The position numbers and the translations under genes were made by a program. The notes under the pieces were generated by a model. It was not told the DNA's origin and did not search any database. It saw only the letters and a program-made list of their open reading frames with translations. A DNA stretch of 64,000 nt from Apostichopus japonicus (taxonomy: Eukaryota > Echinodermata > Holothuroidea > Aspidochirotida > Stichopodidae), in NCBI RefSeq assembly GCF_037975245.1, contig NC_092576.1:4480001-4544000 (forward strand), in the 5' to 3' direction. Below are positions 22,401-32,496 of the stretch, piece by piece (position 1 is the stretch's first letter; every line of letters begins with the position of its first letter).

Positions 22401-25315
22401 CAGCACATAACTTTGCTGACATTGTATCTGAAGATGACACGGTTCTGAGCAAAAAGGGAATCAACCCATTCGATTCGCAATACGTATATCGTTTTGCTTG
22501 TGGGTTAAAACCTGAAGCTGCTGAAAAAATCATCTCTTACGTCAGAGATCTCGAGGATGGTGACAAGTTTTCAATTCTCTGTTTTCTGGAGCAAACAGGA
22601 AAGACAGACACGGTTCTGGAGACAATCAAAACTATTTGTCAGTCTGAAGTGATCTTCGATGGTAGTGATAGCAAGTTACTACAGCGATCAACGGTTCAGC
22701 TATTAGAGATGGCTTCCACTAATGGAGTAAGTTGTATATCACTGCAACAGGCAATACAATATAATGCATATTTATCCGGAAGTTTAGATGTTCTTACGTA
22801 AAAGAGAGGCATCTTGAGAATGTGTTTGCCTTTTCTCTCTCTTTTTTTCTTTCTTAATTTATTGGAATTGCATTATGCATGAAATATCGTCATGATCACT
22901 TGGATATAATCCCGTTTTACATCCCATTCACCTCACCTGACCATATCTATGATCTGCTATAAGTCTCTGCATATATTTGTGGATATTTCTCGCATCATAT
23001 TAAGCTTGTTCCTTAACAGATCGAGATATCCAGGGTGGAACTCTATGATTGTGTGAGGTCGGCTGACTTGGACCGTGGCCATCTGGTACTAAGCTCTGGC
23101 ATTCACTTCCATAAACTCAGCTCCATCAACCAATTGGTGATATATGACGAGGGAAAGCACGTGATATACGAGAAAGCGCGGGGAATTATCAACTTCGGAA
23201 TGCTTTGCCACGATCTTCGGACGTTAGCGTAAGTGATGTAGCCACACCTCACCGCTGATCATGACGTCATCTGAACGTATTGTTTGTACTCGTTGTAAAT
23301 CATCTATGTAAACGTTGCACATACTGTTGATTATGAAGGCCTATTAATAGTGCTAATTACTCGATTTGTTCAATTGGTTATGTTTGTTACAAATTTATGT
23401 GTTTTATTTTCATGATAACAATAAGCTCTTGCATTATATCGTCTTACACAAACAAAATTCATACTTAGGACTCTCAATTTCCCTCCAACCCCTCGTAAAT
23501 CCCTGGTATTTAAACTTTGTAAGATTTACAAATGAGAATGCCATGTTTCTTCTACAGGTTCTATCGTTGCATTATGCCTCAGACTCTTGGAAGACTTCAA
23601 CATAATTTCAGCGGTACAGTATCAACAGCATTATATATGGCCTATCCATCCGTAATAAATTTAAAACTAAGTGACAACGTTCAGACCAAAGTAACCATTA
23701 GACTTTTCAAAGAAATATTATTTTTTTTTCGTTTTCTTTTGTCTGTTTTTGTTATCGCGATTACAAATACACTTGCCAAGGTTTCTTCCTTAAAACAAGA
23801 CGCCTTCTTTATCCAAACAACATCAGTAGACTCCTTGTTCAGGGAAGTAGGAGCCAAGGTAAATTAAAAATCGCCCCTCACTCCTACCCTCAATGAATTG
23901 TTAAAGAAAGAAACATCAAACAAATTCCTTAAGTCTTTGTACATAAAATGACAAACATGAGACGGGGAAACAAGGGTTAAGACCCACTTCATACCCACAG
24001 ACATTTCAATTTTAATTCATGATCTCGACTATCGTTGGTCTATTTCAATGGATTGTTTGTAATTCATATTTTACATTATTTTGTATCTATTTAACAGTTG
24101 TGTGGTCGCCTTCTACCGATACCCGTTACAACCTTACGCAATCAGGAAAATGGGAGGTCAGTACAGCTTGTGGTTTCTAATCATTTATTTTGATCTACTA
24201 ACATATAGTACCCACTATCTTAAATCGACATTATATGTTATGCGTTTAATTACTTCTTTTACTCTTCTAGACAACAGAAGGGAAGAAATTATCAGATGAG
24301 CAGTACCAACTCGAAGTACGTATCATAACTATTATTTTTTTCTTCGTAACATTTAATGTAACCAATACATATTTATATGTGTATTCCATATAAAACACAA
24401 AAAGGTAGTAACCTAGAGAAGTACGGAAGTCAAATACCCGTTTTAAACACTACACCCTTAAAGATATTTACATTTGCACTGCTATGGAAACGGGATGCGC
24501 AGACAATAGAAAGAGTTCATCATAAGTCCGGGTGAACCTACGTGATTTTAATCTGATGAGAATGGGGTCGGGGAGAGGGAGGGGCTGCAGGCCCGAAGGA
24601 TGTCGTGAATTATGGGATCGATAATTCTCTCCAATTAAGGCGAGCACTTCGATACCTGTTGTATTTAATATGTATCGAAAATTAATTGCTGTCTTTTTTT
24701 TGACGGAGGTTAAACATGTTTAATGCAAAGATAAATACACAACCCCTCCCTTCTTCTCCCATCTCCAGCGTCCAGGCTTTCATAGTAATTACCGTCTTGT
24801 TCTTTCTTTCAGGTGCGTAAAATTACACAACAGTCTCAGTAAGTATTATAATCAATCATTGACTATAAGTACTTCATCAATTCATGTTACAAATCCGCAG
24901 GTGCATGGGTCGTCTTTTTCGAGAATTGATAGATATAGAGTGATTTTGATATTAGCTCTAGGCATTCAGGCCTGACGAAAGAGACCAGGTGTGAATTAGG
25001 AGGACCCGCAAAAATATGGGATGAAGAATAACTTGTAACCTTTTTCTCGTTCGCATATATACAATATAGAAAAGTTAATACCACAAAGAAGGCTCACGAA
25101 GACACAACTTTATGCCCACTTGCATAGGCTAGCTTGAAACTTCTTTTGGTTCAAACTATCACCCCGTCAACCCACCCACTACGACTAGTTACCAATACTA
25201 TGGTGTGAACTTGAACGAACATGTTTTATTTATAATCACTTTGCTTTAATGTCCTATTAGATCTAGAGATACGAATGGCCATAAACCAGGAACTGAAGCT
25301 GATACTGCATGCTGA
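16422..25315 (+). CDS. Transmembrane Ig-NACHT receptor (V-C-V-C Ig, TM, NACHT, LRR-like tail)
   Basis: Proposed exons are 16422-16488, 17281-17604, 17895-18554, 19113-19460, 19739-19849, then 20343-20389 or 20704-20734, 20961-21097, 21249-22726, 23020-23228, 23558-23613, 24098-24156, 24271-24315, 24813-24838 and 25261-25315. The 20704 route joins in frame to 1,201 aa. Residues 1-23 are a signal peptide. Then come a V-like Ig (Cys, FWV Trp), a C-like Ig, a second V-like Ig (DHEGIYSC) and a second C-like Ig. A helix (LLILLPSLVLLVGLLYF) follows at about 475-500. The NACHT domain has Walker A GEPGFGKST (21473-21499, near residue 635) and Walker B IVIILDGFDEYP (near 714). The C-terminus is a short LRR-like region and a micro-exon tail. 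The Ig exons are all phase 1-1. I infer a surface immune receptor with an NTPase signalling domain. The alternative is two adjacent genes wrongly joined, but the phases and the absence of another start or stop argue against that. Confidence 0.75.
16540..16625. repeat. GAT/GAC-rich microsatellite
   Basis: An imperfect GATGATGACGATGG-type trinucleotide tract lies in the first intron of the Ig-NACHT gene. The minus-strand frame across it (His/Arg-rich) is a by-product of the repeat. Confidence 0.7.
19739..19849 (+). other. Transmembrane-helix exon of the Ig-NACHT gene
   Basis: This 111-nt phase 1-1 exon encodes a short linker (NDVPVVTPEGGG) and a hydrophobic run of about 20 residues ending in YFCK. 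That is a single-pass helix with a basic cytoplasmic stop-transfer residue. It links the ectodomain exons to the cytoplasmic NACHT part, so splicing of this exon decides between membrane-bound and other forms. Confidence 0.75.
20343..20734 (+). other. Pair of candidate mutually exclusive juxtamembrane exons
   Basis: Exon 20343-20389 (47 nt, EKIKTRIPPIGG...) and exon 20704-20734 (31 nt) both have good AG and GT borders. Using only the 31-nt exon gives an open frame into 20961-21097. Using only the 47-nt exon gives an open frame if the next exon starts at AG sites 20974 or 20986. Including both, with the 20961 acceptor, leads to a TGA soon after and would remove the NACHT domain. Which isoforms exist cannot be decided from the sequence. 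Confidence 0.45.
21249..22726 (+). other. NACHT-domain exon
   Basis: This is one long exon of 1,478 nt. It encodes a short N-terminal helical stretch (DVIQKFIQQLKTKYEG), the P-loop GEPGFGKST, LDGFDEY as Walker B, VTTRAKC as the sensor-1-like segment, and a winged-helix/superhelical region ending in LLEMASTNG. The fused acidic motif D-G-F-D-E is typical of animal NACHT NTPases. It ends at a GTAAGT donor in phase 0, exactly where the left-edge paralogue ends its homologous exon. Confidence 0.85.
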
Positions 25316-28225
25316 TGGATTACAGAAGACTGGAATACTTCTTGTATACGTGTGAGAAGTTACACACCAGGACAAAGGGCATACAATTGGCGACAGTCCG
25401 CCGGGATGGGGTGGGGGGGGTCGACGGGTTCAGGACGGACGCCGCCATTTGCATACATTTCTTTCCCCCTCCCCGTAGCCATTTGCAAGGGCAAAAATAT
25501 GTGCCGGAGGACGGGATTAGACCTGAACTAAATTATTGGGGAAGCACAATCTTATTCTCCATTTGCATCCTGTTGCCATGGATTCGGGAGGAGACTCGGG
25601 ACACAGACATTTATTGTACACGGGGCATATTGATCCGAACTAAGTCGAGAGATTGAGTTAAAACTTGCAGACGTTCGTATGCTGGCTGGCTATACGGGGA
25701 TCGACTAAACCTATATTGATCCTAGAAGATATTTAAAGTGCGCACGTTCGGATGCTGGCTTGCTATTCGGGGATCGAGTTAGCTCGTAGTGATTTACCCT
25801 TCACGAGTCTTCAGGAGTTGTATTTTAATTTATTTCTCGGTGTTCCATACTTAATTCAGCTTGAAATGTACTTCAATATATAGATAAGACTGCTTGCTGA
25901 TGTTTTTCGTCCAAATATTGTCATAGAAGTTTTCTAAGGTTTGCTCTCTTACCTGTGATGAACACTGAGGGTTGATTTGACAAATGGTAACAATTTGATT
26001 GCATTTTGGTGAAAAGATTTCTATAGAAGTTAAGGTTGAATTAAAAGTCTGGGTAATTGACAATGCTATTTGAGTAACGTTCATTAGGATCATGTGCAGA
26101 CCACAAGGTAAACAACATTGCTTTTCAATCATTCATAAATAACAATTTATTGTAAAAAGAAATAATAAACTTTGTATTAATACGACTGGTAGCACAAAAG
26201 ACAATACAAACAAATCACTGTTTTACAGTTTTATTTAACAAATTACGAAAGAAAATCAACGTTCAAAATAAAATTTTCTACACAAATAAATTAAAATCGG
26301 TTAATGTGACCGTGAATAAACACTAGCAATTGTATATTACATTCAAAACTGGAATGCAGTGAGGTGGTTGTTATCATTACCAAATTGCATGAAATTCTAC
26401 TGGAAAGTATATAATTTAATATTGCTGGTACCACGGTGACAGGATAGTCAGCACTATCATAACAACTTTATATTCAAATAGCTTCAGCTCTGCATATTAC
26501 TTTGTGTGGAATTGTTGATCAGGTCGCAATGAAATCAAGAAACCAAACAGATTCTACATATTACCATGTAAGCACACATTGGGCGTCTTGGGTATAATGT
26601 GTATTGTTAGGCCTGTAATTCCACAACTAAAGGCCAGTGTAACATTCTTATTGTAATGAACCATTGGTTAAATAACATAACTTGTTGCACAGTAAAGTTG
26701 CTTTTGTTTTGTCTTTTCTTCATCCTGGTACCCTGCTTCATTAATTAACAGAAAAAAATAAATATATAAAATGAAACCATAATTTGTTTGTGTATTTCAA
26801 AACAATTAACACCGGGGATCAAGATATAGTAGATCAAAGTAGATAATTCTACTTCAATAAAATCATAAATCATTACATTTACTTCCTGATACACTGATGA
26901 TTCTACTGAAGTTAAACATACAAAATACAGTAATCCCTTGGTAGGTGGGTAATAAAATTAATAAGTGAACATACCCTGATTTGGCGAGAATTATACAGTG
27001 TAATGAATGGTTCAGCTCAACTCTGGGTTTAGGCAAGGTTGACTAAATGAAGCCACACTGACTAAAAGTACCAATTTACATTACTTGATTTCATTTTTAG
27101 GAACACAGTGATTATAAATCGAAACAGTACTTTTACTTCAAGCATATCATTGCAGAGTTTTCCAGTGCACTTTATTTCACTTACATTTTCCAGTACACTT
27201 CTTCGTTCTTCCCAAGTTTATTTTCACTAAACATTGTGAAGAAATGACCAACTTATATTAATTTATTGCCATTACAGGTCACTTCAATTCAACATTAGAA
27301 ATGTATTAATTACATACTTTAGACGAATCAATTGGTGACTTACTGGCATATTAGATTAATAACATAGGACTTTCTTGATGGTTGAAAGTTATTTCAGTCC
27401 AAGAAGCTACTGCATATAACCAATGTCTGTGTGTTTAAAAATTCAAGAATAGAACCCCCTTCCGACTGGGATCCAAATGAAGCATTTGACACTTTAATGA
27501 CCAATATACACTTGATAGTGATGAATTAAAACAGTCATATAACTAGAACTATATACGTTGAATTCTGAAGAACTTAATTTGTTACATGGCTGTTGTGGTG
27601 CTAAGATAAAGTGAGCGGCCATGCATGGTTGACGTAGATGTATAAGTTGGTATCATGTTGCTGAAAAGTGTGAGAATACATTTAAATTGGCATAACTTGC
27701 TAGTGTTTATTGATTATATTATGATTCACTTGAGGTATAGCTGCCAGGGGATTAACAGTTTCCACGGATTCTATAGAACAGTAGTTCTTTATACCAGTTA
27801 CACGTCATGAATGTAAGCAGATATAATTACAGTTTCAACTAGAAATAACAGAACAAATGGTCATATGAATATTAACATCACCATATGATAATACACATGT
27901 GTTAACAGCACAATAAGCTAGTGCATGCCATTAAATAAAAAGTTTCACTGTGCAGTATAAACAAGTAGCCTATTTGCAAAATTTGATGCAGTATTCTGTT
28001 CTATACAAGCATTGTTCATCGTACGTACCTAATTAGCAATGTGACAATACCTGCTTTTAGTACATTCAGTCATCGAGTAATCATTCTTTCACTGAGTAAC
28101 TTTCACTGAGTATATATCAACATGATTGGAAAGATATGTTATCTACAAAACTCAGACATAAATCACTAGAACATCGATTGGTATGATTGTGTATGGTTCT
28201 GAATGCTATTTTACTTCCTTTTTAG
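25316..28225. other. Intergenic, no intact gene
   Basis: This holds the downstream flank of the Ig-NACHT gene. A diverged direct repeat (ACGTTCGTATGCTGGCT / ACGTTCGGATGCTGGCT) lies at about 25671-25785. A minus-strand open stretch at about 26120-25950 (CCLPCG... CSSQ, with a GTAAGAG donor) might be an isolated exon but matches nothing I know. The rest, to 28.2 kb, is AT-rich and empty. Confidence 0.45.
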
Positions 28226-29984
28226 GAAAGTGTGGATATGATTGGACTCCTTCCAGAGCCCATAAATGGAAATAGGTACATCATAACCCTATGTGACTAT
28301 TTTTTCAAAATGGCCAGAGGCTGCTGTAAGAGACAAAACAGCAAAAACTGTTGCAAACTTTCTGTTTGAAACAATGGCCAGGTAATATCCGTTTACTTTT
28401 GTTTTTCTTTACATAGCGTATTTTTTAAATTAGTACATAGACCTGCATTTGCACTGTTCAACCTGTGACCCAGAAAGCGGCCAAATGGTTACAGGTATTT
28501 CTTAAACTCATCTTTAGAGTTGTTTGTAAGTTTATGCCAATTAAATGTAAGTGGGATACCAGTCAGTGCGTCCAAGACCAGAAGTTAGGCAGTGCTCTAC
28601 TTGCACTCTTTTTACACTGCCCAAGGTCCAGTATTATTAATTCAGTGCTGAAATAATCTCCTGATTAAACCATGCAGCCAATCTGAACAGTACTCGTAAT
28701 CAGTACCTTAACAACTTATTTAGAGTTTTCCATTTATTTAGATTTGGGTGCATGAGAATTGTCATTTCAGACCAAGGACGAGAATTGTTAAACAAGTCCC
28801 TGTTTGACATGACAGGGGTGGGCCACAGAGTATCCTACAGCTACCACCCACAGACCAATGGGCTGGATGAAAGATTCAACCAAACTCTGCAAAGATCACT
28901 CATCAAAGTTGTCAACAAAAACCAAGATCAATGGCATGAAATGTTATCTTCTTTTCTCATGGGGTACCGTAGAGCAACACAGGGTTCAACAGGTCTTTCT
29001 GCTTTTGTTGTGATGCTTGAAAGGTAATCTCTCAATTTGATTGGACCCCTTCAAGAGACCATATATGGAAAAAGGTACATCATGACCCTAAGTGACTATT
29101 TTCAAAATGGCCAGAGGATGCTGCTGTAAGAGACAAAACAGCAAAAACTGTTGCAAACTTTCTGTTTGAAACCATGGCCAGGTAATAATTCAAACCTACC
29201 ATTGCTGGATAGAGATTTACATTTGTTAAGGCCATATACGGAGAAAAAGCAATCAGGGACAAGAGAGTTTGGATAAATCCTGCATAGCTACACCAGTCCT
29301 CTATAGGATAAAATCTCATTTGACACATCCCAGGTCCTGGGAAAGACTGCTAAATAGAGGACCATCAACAACTCTAGTCACAATACCTAACAAACAGATT
29401 AACTTTGTATATGGTACACTCTTCAGCAAGTACAAAAGATGAACATTCATGAAACTATAAAAGCATGCCAATGAATTTTTTGGTTGCATGGCCTTAATAG
29501 TGGAAATAAAATACATATACAAAAATTAATATTCAGTCAACAAAGTGTTTTGAATACTTGATTAATTTATCTTCATATATCCAGAAAGCCATTGTTACTA
29601 GGTGGGCATGGAAGACTCAATTGTCCAACCAGAATCTCCTACCGCTGCGATGCACAGCGGGAGAGGGTTTTTCAATTCGTGTCACAGTCGCGGGTCATAA
29701 TCAAAGGTGTTGTGAAGGAAAATATTGGCAAAGCCCAAGAACGGCCAAAAAAGAAAGAAAAAATCGATAAAAGGCACCAATCAAAAAAGGTAATTACATA
29801 ATACTATGCTGTGCATTGAAAACTGCACTGTAATGAAATGAATGGCATTATATGCATTGTATTATGATGTTTACGTATATATGCTGGATTTTGTTTTATT
29901 CAGAGCTTCAAAGTTGGTTCCATTGTTCTTGTACGGAATGCTAGAAAGGATGCCCGAAGAGGAGGGAAGCTCGATTTGTGTTAA
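28226..29984 (+). pseudogene. Decayed, intron-split integrase gene (Gypsy-integrase/KRBA2-like)
   Basis: The pieces in order are: 28226-28381 (VDMIG..., start of the integrase core) with AG and GT borders; 28742-29024 (ISDQGRE, then SYHPQTNG and ERFNQTL, giving the remaining catalytic D and E); 29033-29180, a near copy of the first piece; about 29586-29789 (Lys-rich, IGKAQERPKK); and 29904-29984 (SFKVGSIVLVRNARKD, the usual post-core small domain) ending in an early TAA. The first piece and its copy are frameshifted in opposite directions in the same T run (six Ts and four Ts; a multiple-of-three frame needs five). The family acts as a retroelement DNA-integration enzyme; several host genes derive from it. 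The in-phase introns suggest a former host gene rather than a fresh retroelement. It is now broken. Confidence 0.7.
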
Positions 29985-32496
29985 GTTCAGAAGGAATCTC
30001 ACCTACTGTACTCCTTCCCAAGTCATAGCTATTTTGAAAGCATCTAGCCCACGAAATTAAGTTCAGTACAGAAAGTGCTCTACTCGTTAAGCCATAACTG
30101 TTTATTAAAACACTTTCTGTCACAACTCTTTGTATTTTTGTTACTTGATATGTGCTTATCATTATCACATGAATGTTGTGATAAAAGAAATAAATGAAAT
30201 GAAATACTCAAGAACTAAATTCCCTGTGTGAACTGATAATGAATTTACTATCGTCAATTCATTCCAAAATGATCTACCATAATGTCCTTTAATGAACTAA
30301 AGGATAGGAAAGATTTATGGTCAGATAAAAGTGAACAGGCGCTAAAAAGGTGAAAGGTTTTCTCAGCTCCTCATAAGTTTTAGTGCACTATGACCCCAAC
30401 TAATAACCGGTATCAGCTGTCGATGCTTCTCGTACTGGCATTGGAGCAGCGATATCGCACAAACATTGATTGCCCTGAGAGACCCATTGCATATATGCAT
30501 CTACGTCATTATTGAGTGCAGAGAAGAATTACACTCAGATAGAAAGCACTTTCTGCTTTCGGAAAATAGCATTTTGTCATTTTTTGTTTGCAATTTTCTG
30601 TAGAATGAAACTCATTTCTCCGTAAAGCTTTCTATTGTTGACTGTCATCTAAAACCAAGTGCAAAACAGATAACAGAGGCAGTGCAACCAATAGGCATGT
30701 CACTTTTCCCGTTGACAGGATCGAATTTTGGTGTCCCTGTTATGTTGGCTTTTACATCATATTGATTTGCATTACTAGTAACTTGTAGGTGCATGTTCTC
30801 TTTTTTCTTCTTCACTGTTATTTTTAAAACCCACATACCTGTTATTACTCTATCAAAAAGTAAAATTTCATCTTAATGGAAGGAAATTGAAATTTTGGAT
30901 CGTCGTCTCACTATTGGAACCCAGGTTTATAGAAATACCCACCTCCATAACATCTCTCATATCAGTTGAATATTACACCCTGTATACTGTATGAAATCCA
31001 AAAACTCTTCCAATGATTTATGCAGGGATGTTTTGCAGAGATTCACTTTGAATCTCTTTTAAATTTTTCTCCCACATCACTGTGTTTTTAACCAACCAGC
31101 TAGATACTCACCTCAAATGACTTGATCATCTCTGCTAACATGGTCTTAATGTTCAACCATCAAACTACCATTTACTATATACAATAGTTATCAATGTAAT
31201 CTGCCAGTACACATAAACATTATCGACAGCTTAACTCATTACTTCTGTCCCCCAGGCAAGTAGCACACTCTCCTTTTTCCCAATTGTCTGAAATACCACG
31301 TTCATTTTACGTGAGGGTTTGTACACCTTAAGTTGAGCTGAGACATCACTAATTACAGTTAATTACAGTAATTATAGTATATTCATGACTTTGTGTACAT
31401 ACACTATTTCATACCTTGAGCATTTCAAGTCATGTATTTTTGCAACCCTGCTGGACATACGTACATCTCACCGTTCATTGAAATTCCTCATCTATCTTAA
31501 AGATACCAAATTCATATATGCAGATGATAAGAACATTGGTAAATAAAAGCAACAAGTGTGGTAAGTTATATTCAAAGAACCACTGTAGCTATGACTTTAA
31601 CTTGTATGAAATACAAAGAATGACTGGAAACTTACTGTAAGATTAACCATGAGATCACCTTGTGTTTGCTATGCAAAGCAGTTCCGCATTTTGTTCCCTT
31701 CAAATAGATTGTTGAAAAGAGAAGTCCAACTCATTTCATCGTTTCTCAAGCAAAGATTGCAGTTGTAACAACATGTGCTGTCGATTTAGTTTGATTATAC
31801 TCAAGAAGTAAGAGCAGCATGATTAGATTCCAAGCTATAATTACAAGAATGATGGTGTAGCTGGTTGTGATTAACTTGTAGAGCACTAGTGCACAAAAGC
31901 CAAGTCACCTTCAATCATGCAAAATATTCATGTGGTTGAATTTTCGTTGGTCCTCAAAAAGTCTCACGTCCCCCTGCCCCACTATCCCACCTTCAACAAA
32001 CATTCAATCAGCTGGAAGTTATACAACTTTACAGTAATTACTTGAACAAAATAGCAGCCAGGAAGGACAGGTCACTTTAAATATACTGCCCTCTACTTTG
32101 AACCTAAATTCACTTTAATCATATGGTAAACCCTAGTTTACCACATATGCATGGGTGTTGCCTACGTGTCATTGTGAATCCTCTATCTGTTATATACACT
32201 TATTACATCGATATGAATATGCATAGTTCTCACAGTCACAATGTACTGAATATTCAAAGAACAAACCACTACAGTACTGTACATGCATTGGAATGAATGG
32301 ACTCATTTCAACGCTGGTCACATCAACTCTCAGATTGTCTATCAAAGTTCAAGTCTTCGATACGCAAACATACACTGCAATTCTGCAAGCCTCTATTTGT
32401 TTGCACACTTCTATATGTATACTCACTCTCCACTTCACACAAAGAATATGAGACTGTCATTGGTCAAAGGCTACAGATGATGCAGTACTTACAGTC
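29985..32496. other. Intergenic, no gene recognised
   Basis: AT-rich sequence between the integrase relic and the 3' end of PIGV. I see no exon with support, no repeat family and no RNA gene. Confidence 0.45.

Noticed and set aside
24098-25315. ITAM-type tyrosine motifs in the receptor tail
   Set aside because: The tyrosines are in YNLT and YQLE contexts; neither has Leu or Ile at +3.
25950-26120. Possible isolated minus-strand exon with CxxPC and a GTAAGAG donor
   Set aside because: No partner exon or known domain was found.
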